Shown here one piece after another: positions 14,970 through 24,285 of a stretch of DNA of 50,939 bases. Source of the stretch: Thermodesulfobacteriota bacterium (GTDB taxonomy: Bacteria > Desulfobacterota_D > UBA1144 > Nemesobacterales > CSP1-2); the NCBI GenBank assembly GCA_035559815.1, contig DATMAT010000025.1, positions 1 to 50,939 on the forward strand, in the 5' to 3' direction. Position 1 is the stretch's first letter. Each line of letters starts with the position of its first letter. A program made the translations under genes and the position numbers. Under the pieces are notes generated by a model. That model did no database searches. It saw only the letters and a program-made list of their open reading frames with translations, and was not told the origin of the DNA.

Positions 14970-15550
14970 GAAATGCCCTTTCCCGTTTACAATCTGGTGT
15001 TGGACACCGGACTGCGCGTCGCAAGGTATAAGTACCAGTGCAAGCACTCTCGAGCTAGAACGTCCCTATTCTATAACACCGCATCTCTTAATAAAATCAG
15101 GAAAAACCTTAGTTTGATTGGGGAAAAACCCTAATTGAAATAGCTAGCTAGAATTAAGGGGGAATTGATCAACTCGTAGTGTCCGCCGTTTTTAAACCTG
15201 TCCAAAATAAGAGATTTATTGTCAGAGCCGACCCGATGGTAAACTAAGGACTTCAATTATGGAAAAGAAACAACCCCTCTTTAAATCCACCCTTACTAAG
15301 GGCGGAAACACAGGGTGGAATGGCTATTTACATGAATAGAGTTAGGATAGCGCTTGGATAGCAAACATAGACGACGGGAAACTGATTTTAAAAAGACGTT
15401 TTTATCTATCTAAAGACCTTATCTTACGAAAGTGAATCGTTGGTTTCTAATTATCTTGGACAGCAATAGGTCGTTTTCTGGGGCAGATGCCCACAGCGAT
15501 TTTAGTATGATTGTTCTCATTGTTACCCTTAATCATTGGGAATTCGGGAA
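14970..15550. other. gene-free stretch upstream of the GGDEF/EAL gene
   Basis: About 580 bases with no convincing gene. It holds an inverted repeat TCCACCCT (15286-15293) / AGGGTGGA (15312-15319). A 16-base string TCCAAAATAAGAGATT near 15189 recurs near 20141 in another gene-free stretch. I see no clear promoter or RNA gene. Confidence 0.4.
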
Positions 15551-16204
15551 TTACTCCGGCTTTATTATCCCCATGCGGATGGCATAGCGCACCAAGCCGG
15601 CAATATCATGAATATCCAGTCGCTCCATCATCTTGGTGCGGTGGGTGTCCACGGTTTTGACGCTCAAGTTAAGCATACGGGCAATCTTTTTGGTCGAGCA
15701 GCCCTCGGCAATCAACTGTAGAATTTCGCGCTGCCGCGGCGTTAATAAATTTAAGGAAGTGCCTCCGGCTTCGGCTCGCTGTAAGTAATCGGCCACGATA
15801 TGCTTGGACACACCCGGGCTTAGATAGGTCTGACCACCGGCAACCGCCCTGATAGCGATTTCAAGCTCGGCCTGGTCCGCGCCCTTCACTAGATAGCCGG
15901 ATGCCCCGCTTCGTAATGCTTGAAGCACGTACTCTTCATTTAAATGCATAGACAAGATTATAACACCCACTTCCGGGAACTCCTTTGTTGCGCGTGCGGT
16001 CACCTCCAAGCCGTTCAAACCAGGCATAGAAATATCGATTAAAGCTATGTCCGGCCGATAAGCTTCGATGAAACTTAGAGCATTGCGGCCATCACCCACT
16101 TCCCCTATAACCTCCATACCGTCTATATTCTGTATTAACGACCGAATCCCGGCCCGCACGAGGTTATGGTCATCCGCGAGTAAAATTCGAATCGGCTTGG
16201 TCAT
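15551..16204 (-). CDS. NarL/FixJ-family response regulator
   Basis: A 217-residue regulator: receiver domain 1-120 with ADDH (acidic pocket) and phosphoacceptor Asp57 (ALIDISMPGLNG), Lys in YLVKGAD, then a LuxR-type helix-turn-helix at about 150-210 (LTPRQREILQLIAEG.STKKIARMLNLSVKTVDTHRTKMMERL). It is encoded 24 bases downstream of the large HisKA_3-type kinase, its obvious partner. On phosphorylation it should dimerise and activate target promoters. Targets are unknown; the neighbouring GGDEF/EAL gene is a candidate. Confidence 0.95.
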   Translation of the reverse strand: MTKPIRILLADDHNLVRAGIRSLIQNIDGMEVIGEVGDGRNALSFIEAYRPDIALIDISMPGLNGLEVTARATKEFPEVGVIILSMHLNEEYVLQALRSGASGYLVKGADQAELEIAIRAVAGGQTYLSPGVSKHIVADYLQRAEAGGTSLNLLTPRQREILQLIAEGCSTKKIARMLNLSVKTVDTHRTKMMERLDIHDIAGLVRYAIRMGIIKPE

Positions 16205-16228
16205 AAGATTCTCTTTGCTATAGCTGTT

Positions 16229-19200
16229 TTAAGATTCAAAGCTTAGTGGAAAGTAAGCTCTAATCATGGTTCCCTTATTTGGCTTTGTCTTGATCTCAAT
16301 CCTACCGCCGACAAGCTGGACACGCTCTTGCATACTGAGCAGGCCGAAACTCAAGCCGCGAGCCATCCTTTCCTGCACCGCATCCAGGTCAAACCCTATT
16401 CCGTCGTCGCGAATCACCAGTTCGAGCATGCTATCATGCTGCCTTAGCTCTACCGATACCCTCTTTGCATTTGCGTGGCGTAAAACATTAGTCAACGCCT
16501 CCTGCGCGGTGCGAAAGCAAACAGTCTCAAGATTCGGCTCAAAACGCATGTTTTCCGGGCTGGCGTTAAATTCCCCCACAAACCCTCCCAACTGCGCCTG
16601 CTGATTTATATACCACCGCAAGGTAGCGACCAGCCCCAGGTCATCCAGCATCGAGGGCCTTAAATTCAGCGACAAATCCCGAACCTGTCTTAAAGCCTTA
16701 TCAACCACCGACATGCTCTCCTTCAGGTGGGTTATGTAGGAATCATTCTCCCCGAGACCTCGCAAAGCCTGCAAGTGAATCTTCACCACCGTCAGCACCT
16801 GGCCTATTTCGTCGTGCAATTCTTTAGCTAGAAAACGGCGTTCGATCTCCTGTACACTCATCAAGCGATGGGACAGACTCTGCAGTTGCCGGGCATAATT
16901 ATTCAGTCTCTCCTCCGCATTCTTTCTTTCGGTAATATCGATACATGAACCCATAAATCCAACAAACCTGCCGTCTGGAAGAAACCGGGGCACACCCTTA
17001 TCTAAGACCCACCGGTATTCCCCATCAAACCGCTTCAAACGGTATTCCATCTCAAATTCCTGACGGGCGTTAAAAGCAGCAAAATAGGTGTCTAAACACC
17101 GTTCTTGGTCATCGGGGTGCAAATTCTCAGCCCAACTACTGCCCAGTTCCTGCTCCAAAGTCCTTCCGGTAAACTCCAGCCAGCCCTTGTTGACGTAACT
17201 CCAGAGCTTATCGACCCCCGACATCCATATCATAACTGGAGCTGCATCGGCCATGCTTCTGAATCTTTTCTCGCTTTCCCTGAGCGCCTCTGCCTTCTGA
17301 GCATTATTGATCGCTATCTCTATTTGTTGCGCTATGATTTCGAGCAACTTTAGCTCTTCCTTTCGAAATGCATTCTTCTTCAGGGAATTAATATTTATAA
17401 CCCCTACCGTCTCGTCCTGGAACCTAATGGGCATGGCCGCATAACTTTTTGTTCCGAGGTCCCTTCCTGCTTGACCGATAATCGTATCTTGGTCTGTATC
17501 TGCACAATATATTGGCTTGCCTTCTATTATCGTTTTCCATGTAAAGCCTTTCGGATAAGGTATTCTTCTTAAACGTTCGACAAACCAGCCGGGGTAACCC
17601 CGGTAAGCTCTCATGACAGCTTCCTCTTCCTCTACCAAGTAGATACCGACATTGTCTATTCCCTCTATTTCTTCACTCATAGCCTCGACGGCATTTTCCA
17701 GGACGTCTTGTAAGTCGATGGATTGATGCACTGCCCGGGTCACACTGCCGACTACAGGCTCATAACGATTCTTTCTGGATAATTCCCGGTATTGCTCCGT
17801 CTTTGCTATGGCTATAGCGATCTGGTTACCAACGGCGGAAAGTAAACCTATCTCCTTTTCATTAAATTTATGCTCCTTATACGCAGCAAACCAAATAACC
17901 CCTATGACTTTTTCTTTGAGAAATATAGGTATGCCCAAGCTGCCACGGAGTCCCAGGTCTCTACCGGCCGGCCCGGTATCCGGGTCCTTTTGGGCATCCT
18001 CGATATTAATTACCCTGCCGGCATTAATAGCCTTCCAGGTTAATCCTTTAGGATAGGGAATTCTTCCCGCTCTTCTTATATAATCCTCGGGAAGATTTAC
18101 ATGAGCTTGAAGCACTGCTTCATCTTTTTCTTCGTCTATCACATAAACCATCACCGCGTCCACATTTTCTAGCTCGAGGATTTTATTCAAGGCAACCCGG
18201 TAAATCTGCTGAAGGTCAAATGACTGGTTTATGGCTTGAGTAATGGCGTTTACTACTTCCAAGTCCTTGTTTCTTTCATTTAACCTTTCATTCAAGGCTT
18301 TCAGTTCCTTGGCCTGCTTCGCACGGGTCAAAGCCACTCCGATTTGCTTTGTCACAGCCTCCATTAACTTTATGTCTTCTTCATCGAAGGCATGTTTTTG
18401 CAGAGAATTTATATTCACACAACCGATAGTTTTATCCCCAAAAAAGATAGGCGTGGATAAATAGCTTTTCGTGCCAACCTGTTTGCCTGCCGGTCCGATG
18501 ATTGTGTCCCGTTCTACGTCGCCGCAATAAAGAGCCTTTCCTTCTAATATCGCCTTCCAGGTATAGCCCTTAGGATAGGGGATTCTCCCCGTCTGTTCTA
18601 CAAACCAATCTGGAAAACCTCTATGGGCCTTCAAAACCGCCGTCGGTGGACCTTGAGCCGAGGTCACCAGGTTTAACCGGGGGAAGGAAGTTGAATCCCA
18701 CCACTCTCCTTCGACCAGATAAATACCGATATGGCTGGCCTGTCTTATGTTCTTGATCATGGACTCTACGGCGTTTTCCAGAACCTCTTGAAGATTAATG
18801 GATTTATGTACAGCCTGGGTTACGTGGCTCATTATCGACTCGTAACGGTTCCTCTTGGAAATATAGTCCAGGCTTTTTTTTAATTCTTCTTCAACTTTGA
18901 CCCGGTTTGAGATTTCTACACGTAAAGCCTCGTTGGTTTTTAGAAGCTGGCTCGTTCGTTCTTTAACCCTTATCTCTAGCTCATCCAAGGCTTTATCGAG
19001 CTTTTCCTTGGACTGCCTTTGTTCGGTAATATCGAGTATTGCAATTCTAAAATGAACGAAATTCCCCTCAGAATTAAATACGGCCACGCTGTCTAACCTG
19101 GAATAAAAAGTGGCTCCGTCATTACGGAGCATCTGCAATTCACAAGACTCTCGAGTATTTGTCTTGAGGAGCCTTTTTCGATAACTGTAAAAAACGTCGT

Positions 19201-19597
19201 GATTTTTATGGGCAATATATCGAGTAAACCGCTTCCCTATCAAAAATTGTTTCTCGGCTCTAAGCAACTCCGCACCGGCTAGATTGACATCTAAAATAAT
19301 TGTCCTCGCATTCAAGGTAAAATATCCGACCGGGGCAAAATTGTATAAGTCAAGGTACTTGTTGCAGGATTCCTCAAGCTCCAGTTGTATTCTGCGAAGC
19401 TCTTCGTTTTGTATCTCCAGCTCAGCTTGATACACCCTCAGTTCATGGATTAAGCTGGAGAGGTCGGCCTTAGAAAAATCATCTACCTTTGCTGGCTCAT
19501 AGTCTAATAATCTCGGGGCGCGTCTGCGCAAGACTTCACCAGCCTCACTCTGCAGGAGACCCTTTTTCCCCTGGGATCGTTTGTATTTCTTCTCCAT
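16229..19597 (-). CDS. NarL-partner sensor kinase with PAS and three GAF domains
   Basis: A 1122-residue predicted soluble kinase (no TM helix seen). N-terminal coiled-coil 45-75; PAS about 77-205; coiled-coil; three GAF domains at about 245-430, 445-620 and 630-805; a second PAS about 815-920; HisKA_3 dimerisation domain with the phospho-His in ELHDEIGQ (His928); HATPase about 1020-1118 (DDGIGFD, GLLSMQERV). GAF1 and GAF3 carry the signature RIPYPKG-TWK...YC-D and GAF2 a Cys-less variant. GAF1 has an about 20-residue loop insertion (SFPRLNLVTSAQGPP region). The paired regulator is 24 bases downstream. Ligands are unknown; multiple GAFs suggest small-molecule or redox input. Confidence 0.93.
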   Translation of the reverse strand: MEKKYKRSQGKKGLLQSEAGEVLRRRAPRLLDYEPAKVDDFSKADLSSLIHELRVYQAELEIQNEELRRIQLELEESCNKYLDLYNFAPVGYFTLNARTIILDVNLAGAELLRAEKQFLIGKRFTRYIAHKNHDVFYSYRKRLLKTNTRESCELQMLRNDGATFYSRLDSVAVFNSEGNFVHFRIAILDITEQRQSKEKLDKALDELEIRVKERTSQLLKTNEALRVEISNRVKVEEELKKSLDYISKRNRYESIMSHVTQAVHKSINLQEVLENAVESMIKNIRQASHIGIYLVEGEWWDSTSFPRLNLVTSAQGPPTAVLKAHRGFPDWFVEQTGRIPYPKGYTWKAILEGKALYCGDVERDTIIGPAGKQVGTKSYLSTPIFFGDKTIGCVNINSLQKHAFDEEDIKLMEAVTKQIGVALTRAKQAKELKALNERLNERNKDLEVVNAITQAINQSFDLQQIYRVALNKILELENVDAVMVYVIDEEKDEAVLQAHVNLPEDYIRRAGRIPYPKGLTWKAINAGRVINIEDAQKDPDTGPAGRDLGLRGSLGIPIFLKEKVIGVIWFAAYKEHKFNEKEIGLLSAVGNQIAIAIAKTEQYRELSRKNRYEPVVGSVTRAVHQSIDLQDVLENAVEAMSEEIEGIDNVGIYLVEEEEAVMRAYRGYPGWFVERLRRIPYPKGFTWKTIIEGKPIYCADTDQDTIIGQAGRDLGTKSYAAMPIRFQDETVGVININSLKKNAFRKEELKLLEIIAQQIEIAINNAQKAEALRESEKRFRSMADAAPVMIWMSGVDKLWSYVNKGWLEFTGRTLEQELGSSWAENLHPDDQERCLDTYFAAFNARQEFEMEYRLKRFDGEYRWVLDKGVPRFLPDGRFVGFMGSCIDITERKNAEERLNNYARQLQSLSHRLMSVQEIERRFLAKELHDEIGQVLTVVKIHLQALRGLGENDSYITHLKESMSVVDKALRQVRDLSLNLRPSMLDDLGLVATLRWYINQQAQLGGFVGEFNASPENMRFEPNLETVCFRTAQEALTNVLRHANAKRVSVELRQHDSMLELVIRDDGIGFDLDAVQERMARGLSFGLLSMQERVQLVGGRIEIKTKPNKGTMIRAYFPLSFES

Positions 19598-19611
19598 GTT
19601 TACTCTTTTAA

Positions 19612-19641
19612 ACTATATTATATCGCCAACTTCATCGTCAA
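19612..19641 (-). promoter_or_regulatory. candidate promoter of the PAS/GAF kinase operon
   Basis: On the minus strand TTGACG (19641-19636), 18-base spacer, TATAGT (19617-19612); an alternative TATAAT lies a few bases earlier but too close to the -35 box. The predicted start is within about ten bases of the ATG at 19597, implying a very short leader. Confidence 0.5.
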
Positions 19642-20196
19642 CTATGGGCACACATCCTTTGACTGTGAGATTGAGTCCAAAAAAACTCTTTAATTTAACC
19701 GTAATTTAACCGTCCATCACAGTACCAGTATAAGACCCTAATTTTCAGAGATGATTCATTTGTGAAGCTTTTCCAGATCTATTTCGGGGAGATAACCTGA
19801 AGCGTTGATAAACCGAGTTCGCAGTTTTATGTCCAATTGTACTGAGTCCGCAGGCCGCTTCCATAACTTACTCTTAAGTTTATTACAGGGTGATTAAAAT
19901 TAAATCAATAGTACTTTTATACTAGCACCAATGTACTCGTACTACATCTTTCTATCTTACTTTTATGCCTGAATAGATGTATGTATAAGGAATTAGTCGA
20001 AAGATACTCAGACTGAAAGTTCGCGGTCTACAAGCCAGGCCTTTTCATATTATTTTTTTACCGACACCCACTCCGACAATCAAGAGGGTTTTACAATATG
20101 AATTGACCTGACTTGATTTATTATTAAGCACCTAACTTTTCCAAAATAAGAGATTGCTTCACCGCAAAAAGAAAGGATAGAATTTTTTGAGGTGTT

Positions 20197-20366
20197 TCCC
20201 CTTCGACTCCGTCCTTCGTCAAGCCTGTCCTGAGGAAATCGAAGGGCTCAGGACGAACGGGTCTTTTATTCCTGATTAACAGCGGATGCTTGCATCCGCT
20301 CATCCTGAGCCCCGTCGAAGGATGCCAAATGTACTTATTCGGAACCCTATCTAGCTTGTCGAAGGG
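20197..20366. repeat. dispersed repeat cluster
   Basis: Contains several CTTCGAC/GTCGAAG units in both directions (CCCTTCGACTCC, ATCGAAGGGCTCAGGAC, CATCCTGAGCCCCGTCGAAGG, CTTGTCGAAGGG). It also has a perfect palindrome AGCGGATGC-TT-GCATCCGCT (20281-20300). The CGAAGGGCTCAGGAC segment is shared with the repeats around the toxin-antitoxin modules, so this is the same repeat family. Confidence 0.7.
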
Positions 20367-20599
20367 ATAAATTCCACGAACGAAGCAATCCCATTTCTAA
20401 AAACTAATCTCATCAGGGCATACACGGCTTGGTTGAACGGATATGATTTGGACAGCATTTACACGAGAAAGATAAAAGAAAGCAGCCTGATTTGAGAAAT
20501 GCCTTTTTATCCGCCTAAAAGCCTTGTTTAAAACGATGGATTTCTTGATTTTTTATTATTTTGAACAGCGGCGAATAAGACCACTTTTCATGAAAGGCT

Positions 20600-21607
20600 T
20601 CAAATTATTAGCATAGCATCGCCGTAGCTGAGGAATCTATATCCTTCCCTTTTGGCCTCTTCGTACGCCTTGAAAATAAGCTCTTTCCCGGCAAAAGCGG
20701 AAACAAGCATAAGGAGTGTGGAACGGGGGAGGTGAAAATTTGTGATTAAGGCATCGACTACCCGGAAACGAAACCCGGGGTAGATAAAAAGGTCCGTAGG
20801 TCCATTCTCTTTTCTTACCCTGCCCGTTTGATCCGCTGCCGATTCGAGGGTCCTCACCACAGTGGTCCCGACAGCAACTACCCTCCTGTGCTCGCTCTTG
20901 GCCTTATTCACGGCAAGAGCGGTCTCCTCCGGAATCTCCCTGTGTTCCGGGTGCATCTTGTGTTCACTAATATCATCTGTCTTGACCGGTCTAAAGGTTC
21001 CTACCCCTACGTGTAGCGTTACATAGCGAACTTCCACCCCGCTTCGGTGTATTTCATCAATAAGCTCTTTGGTGAAATGAAGGCCCGCCGTCGGGGCGGC
21101 TATGGCTCCATATTTCTCCGCATAAACGGTCTGGTAAGAAGCCCTGTCCCTATCTTCCGGTTCACGCTCGATGTAAGGGGGAAGAGGCATCCTGCCATAT
21201 TGCTCTACATAATCATCGGCATTCACCTCATATTCAATCAACCACTCGTCTTTCCCATTCTTAAGAACCCGGCCCCTTAACCCTCCGTCGAATTCGACCG
21301 AAACACCTTGTTTGGGATTTCTCATAATCGCTTTCCATAGACGGGGATTTACCCTCTCGGTAAGTAGAACCTCGAACCTATCGCCGTTACTTAGCTTACC
21401 GAATAACCGGGCCGGTATGACCTTTGTGTCGTTAAGCACGAGGAGATCGCCCTTTTTCAGTAAGCCGGGCAACTGGTAAAACCTTCGATGTCCTATTTCT
21501 CCATCCCCTCTCCTTACAACCATCAACCGGGACTGTTCCCTCTTGGCAAGGGGATAGAAGGGTATCAACTCTTTAGGAAGGTGATAGTCAAAATCAGAGG
21601 TTTTCAT
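20600..21607 (-). CDS. queA: S-adenosylmethionine:tRNA ribosyltransferase-isomerase QueA
   Basis: A 335-residue enzyme transferring and isomerising the ribosyl part of SAM onto preQ1-tRNA to give epoxyqueuosine, in the cytoplasm. Family motifs in order: SDFDYHLPKELIP at the N-terminus, LVLNDTKVIPARLFG, APTAGLHFT, LHVGVGTFRPV, EHREIP, AVGTTVVRTLES and ITNFHLPRSTLLMLVSAF. I start at 21607 (MKTSDFDY), where known QueA proteins begin; the frame is open to 21715, but the extra 36 residues are not conserved family sequence. argG lies just upstream in the same direction. Ordinary housekeeping gene. Confidence 0.95.
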   Translation of the reverse strand: MKTSDFDYHLPKELIPFYPLAKREQSRLMVVRRGDGEIGHRRFYQLPGLLKKGDLLVLNDTKVIPARLFGKLSNGDRFEVLLTERVNPRLWKAIMRNPKQGVSVEFDGGLRGRVLKNGKDEWLIEYEVNADDYVEQYGRMPLPPYIEREPEDRDRASYQTVYAEKYGAIAAPTAGLHFTKELIDEIHRSGVEVRYVTLHVGVGTFRPVKTDDISEHKMHPEHREIPEETALAVNKAKSEHRRVVAVGTTVVRTLESAADQTGRVRKENGPTDLFIYPGFRFRVVDALITNFHLPRSTLLMLVSAFAGKELIFKAYEEAKREGYRFLSYGDAMLII

Positions 21608-21735
21608 GGATTTTATTCTACCTAAAACATTTTCCAAAGACGCCATAAATGGCCTCCCTATAACCACCGGTGCTCGCGAAAGCGCTCTTTTAGATTTTTC
21701 TGATATTGGGTGCATAAAGGTGTGCCGTTTAGCTA

Positions 21736-22938
21736 TTACTCTTTCTGTAATAGGGTTTTGACCGCCAGCCTCAATGCATTAAGCCTGATGAATCCGGTTG
21801 CGTCTTTTTGATTGTATATTTTGTCCTCTTCGAATGTGGCCAGGTCCCTTTGGTATAGGGAAAAGGGAGAACGCCTTCCAGCGACCGATACATTTCCTTT
21901 ATAAATTTTCATCCTGGCAGTACCGGTGACGTTCTTTTGTGATTCGTCTATGGCCGCTCTCAGCATGGACATCTCCGGGGAATACCAGAAGCCATAGTAA
22001 ATAAGCTCGGCGTATTTGGGGGCTAGGGTATCTCTTAGATGCATGACCTCCCGGTCCATGGTGATAGATTCAACTGCTCTATGCGCTGAATGGAGTATCG
22101 TACCGCCGGGGGTTTCATATACCCCTCGGGACTTTATCCCCACAAACCGGTTTTCCACCATGTCCACCCTGCCTATCCCGTTCCTGCCTCCCATCTCGTT
22201 CAGCCGGTAGAGGAGTTCTACCGGCGAAAGCTCATGTCCGTCTATGCTTATGGGCACGCCCTTTTCAAAGTCTATGTCGATGTAGGTCGGTCTATCCGGA
22301 GCCTTCTCCGGAGAAACGGTCATCTCAAACATTTCTTCGGGCGGCTCGTCCCACGGGTCTTCCAGGATTCCTCCCTCATAACTGGTATGAAGCAAATTCC
22401 TGTCACAGCTATACGGTTTTTTAGGAGTCACCGGGACGGGAATACCGTGTCTCTGGGCGTAGGAAACGAGGTCTCCCCTCGATTTCAAATCCCACTCCCG
22501 CCAGGGAGCTATGACCCGGATGTTAGGCTCGAGCGCATAGTATGTAAGCTCGAACCTTACCTGGTCATTTCCCTTGCCGGTAGCACCATGTGCCACCGCA
22601 TCAGCATGCTCTTTCTTGGCAATCTCGATTTGTTTCTTTGCAATCAACGGACGCGCTATGGAGGTTCCCAGGAGGTAATCGCCTTCATAAACCGCATTTG
22701 CCTTGAGTGCGGAGAAAACGAAATCCCTGACGAATTCTTCTCTCAGGTCCTCGACATACACCTTGCTTGCACCCGTTTTTAATGCTTTTTCTCTTACTTC
22801 CTCCAAATCCTCTCCCTGGCCGAGGTCGGCAACAAAGGCTACTACATGAGCCTTGTACTCCTCGATAAGCCACCTTAGTATCACCGAGGTATCGAGACCA
22901 CCAGAGTAAGCCAGTACTATCTTATTTATCTTTGCCAT
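21736..22938 (-). CDS. argG: argininosuccinate synthase
   Basis: A 400-residue enzyme joining citrulline and aspartate with ATP, the penultimate step of arginine synthesis. The N-terminal ATP pyrophosphatase motif AYSGGLDTS (10-18) is present, with [27 protein letters not shown] and [13 protein letters not shown] further on; length is normal. It is upstream of queA and downstream of a PilZ-like gene. No other arginine genes are in the window, so the pathway is scattered. A 9-bp inverted repeat lies in the 127-base gap upstream. Confidence 0.97.
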   Translation of the reverse strand: MAKINKIVLAYSGGLDTSVILRWLIEEYKAHVVAFVADLGQGEDLEEVREKALKTGASKVYVEDLREEFVRDFVFSALKANAVYEGDYLLGTSIARPLIAKKQIEIAKKEHADAVAHGATGKGNDQVRFELTYYALEPNIRVIAPWREWDLKSRGDLVSYAQRHGIPVPVTPKKPYSCDRNLLHTSYEGGILEDPWDEPPEEMFEMTVSPEKAPDRPTYIDIDFEKGVPISIDGHELSPVELLYRLNEMGGRNGIGRVDMVENRFVGIKSRGVYETPGGTILHSAHRAVESITMDREVMHLRDTLAPKYAELIYYGFWYSPEMSMLRAAIDESQKNVTGTARMKIYKGNVSVAGRRSPFSLYQRDLATFEEDKIYNQKDATGFIRLNALRLAVKTLLQKE

Positions 22939-22984
22939 TTAAAAAGCTCCGTTCCAAGCTGGGATTTATCCAATCGAATGAAAG

Positions 22985-23049
22985 ATATCAAATCCAAAAT
23001 CGTAAATTCCAAAAAATACCCGATAAACCCTGAATTCTAAATTTGATAT
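22985..23049. repeat. A/T-rich inverted repeat upstream of argG
   Basis: ATATCAAAT (22985-22993) pairs perfectly with ATTTGATAT (23041-23049); the interior contains further complementary AAATTC/GAATTC pieces. The AATCCAAAAT...AAATTCC...TGAATTCTAAATTTG style is typical of non-coding repeats scattered between genes. Confidence 0.5.
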
Positions 23050-23065
23050 TTGGTCACTGGTGTTT

Positions 23066-23494
23066 TCACTTAGACTTGCTGCCCCTAAGGTCAAAGAGAT
23101 AAAACGTAGCGCCTTTATTTTCATAAAACTTCTCCAAAGAAAACCCTACGTACTCCAGCCTTTCGTTATCGTCTCCCATATAAGAGGCCCTCTTGACCTC
23201 ATCGGATAGCTTGCAAACAACCGGGATATCGTCAGACAGACGGTCATTACACACAAAGTTAAGCTGGAACTCGCCGTCCACGGAAAAACCGGGGGGAAGG
23301 GCAAACCCCACTGCCAAATTAGCGTTGATCAATTCAACAACCATGAGCTTTACCACGCTTCCTCCGCCCGAAGTTTCCCCTCCGCCCTCCACTTCAAACA
23401 TGTAACCATAGTAGTTAACCGGTATGTTTTTCTCTCCTAGGGAATTGAGATACCAGTAATCCTCTGAATTTACCCAGCACATAATCTGTAGCAT
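23066..23494 (-). CDS. hypothetical protein, possibly divergent PilZ-like
   Basis: A 142-residue protein read from ATG at 23494, which has a strong Shine-Dalgarno GGAGGG five bases upstream; a TTG at 23509 is in frame but sits before that site. I do not recognise a firm family. The order of strands (VVKLMVVELINANLAVGFALP, VDGEFQLNFVCND, DIPVVCKL, LEYVGFSLEKF) resembles the PilZ barrel, but the c-di-GMP-binding RxxxR and (D/N)xSxxG motifs are absent. If a PilZ relative, it would be a non-binding one. No signal peptide or TM helix. It lies between argG and pgeF with gaps on both sides, so it may be transcribed separately. Confidence 0.55.
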   Translation of the reverse strand: MLQIMCWVNSEDYWYLNSLGEKNIPVNYYGYMFEVEGGGETSGGGSVVKLMVVELINANLAVGFALPPGFSVDGEFQLNFVCNDRLSDDIPVVCKLSDEVKRASYMGDDNERLEYVGFSLEKFYENKGATFYLFDLRGSKSK

Positions 23495-23604
23495 TTTTAC
23501 CCTCCGCAAGTTTAATCATGAGCTAAGAGCGAACACTTTTTCAACTCCTAACCCTTGGTCATTCACTAGTTAGAATGATAATAATAACATGTTTATCCCC
23601 GAGA

Positions 23605-24285
23605 CTAAACCAAGCCGATAATGCTGAGCTGGGAGCCCACCATTTTGCCGTCTCTCCGGTAGGAGTGGAAATTATTATTGCACTTGGTGCATATACTCAT
23701 TACCTCTATATTCTTTACTCCCTCTTCAAGGAGTAAAAGCCTATTTATTTCCTTAAGGTCGAGTGTGTATTTGGAATTGCCTTTCTCGAAGAGATAACGC
23801 TGATTATCCTTGAACTTCTCCATAAACGGTGAGGCCACGTCCTCACCAACCTCATAACAGCAGTTTCCGATAGATGGTCCCAATACCACATGAACCCTCG
23901 AAGGATCAGCCCCAAAATGCCGGCGCATCTCCTGGAGGGTCTTTTGAGAAAGCTGATAGAGCGTTCCCCGCCATCCGGCATGCACAACTGCTACGCAAGA
24001 TGCGCGTTCGTCAACCAGAAGAATAGGCACGCAATCCGCGGTAAAAACCCCTATGCCCATTCCTTTCTGCCCGGTTATAATCGCATCCCCCTTCGTTCCC
24101 GGCTCTTCTTTGAACCCGTCTTTTAGTACGATAACATCGGCGCTGTGAACCTGAGCCATGGTAAAAACGGTGCCGAGTCCGAAATTTCTAGCCGTCTCCT
24201 CCAAATCACCGTTAAACTGACGATCAGAAAAGCCATGCACGACAAACCTAAAATTGGATAAAGTATCGGACCTAAACCATACCAT
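23605..24285 (-). CDS. pgeF: multicopper-type polyphenol oxidase/purine nucleoside phosphorylase (YfiH/PgeF family)
   Basis: A 226-residue YfiH-family protein. The metal/active-site residues are visible: His47 (QVHSADV), Cys85 (FTADCVPILL) and His102 (VVHAGWRGT), followed by the LGPSIGNCCYEVGEDV block and a C-terminal CTKCNNNFHSYRRDG. Members have been described both as purine nucleoside phosphorylases/adenosine deaminases and as peptidoglycan-editing factors (PgeF), so the in vivo role is not settled. The start overlaps the last 14 bases of rluD, a very common gene pair in bacteria, which supports co-transcription. Confidence 0.93.
   Translation of the reverse strand: MVWFRSDTLSNFRFVVHGFSDRQFNGDLEETARNFGLGTVFTMAQVHSADVIVLKDGFKEEPGTKGDAIITGQKGMGIGVFTADCVPILLVDERASCVAVVHAGWRGTLYQLSQKTLQEMRRHFGADPSRVHVVLGPSIGNCCYEVGEDVASPFMEKFKDNQRYLFEKGNSKYTLDLKEINRLLLLEEGVKNIEVMSICTKCNNNFHSYRRDGKMVGSQLSIIGLV

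Larger units (their letters stand above)
19598..20599. other. 1-kb gene-free stretch with promoter and repeats
   Basis: No reading frame here has a credible start, codon pattern or homology. The right third (20197-20366) is a repeat cluster. The left end contains the promoter of the large kinase. The middle (about 19750-20150) is A/T-rich with nothing recognised; I looked for tRNA, SRP, tmRNA and RNase P signatures and saw none. Confidence 0.5.

Noticed and set aside
14970-15047. Upstream extension of the REC-GGDEF-EAL frame
   Set aside because: The extra residues (MLALVLIPCDAQ...) are unlike any receiver N-terminus; GTG at 14969 fits the domain and has a purine-rich stretch upstream.
21608-21715. 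Longer start for queA
   Set aside because: QueA proteins begin at MKTSDFDY; the extension has no family similarity.
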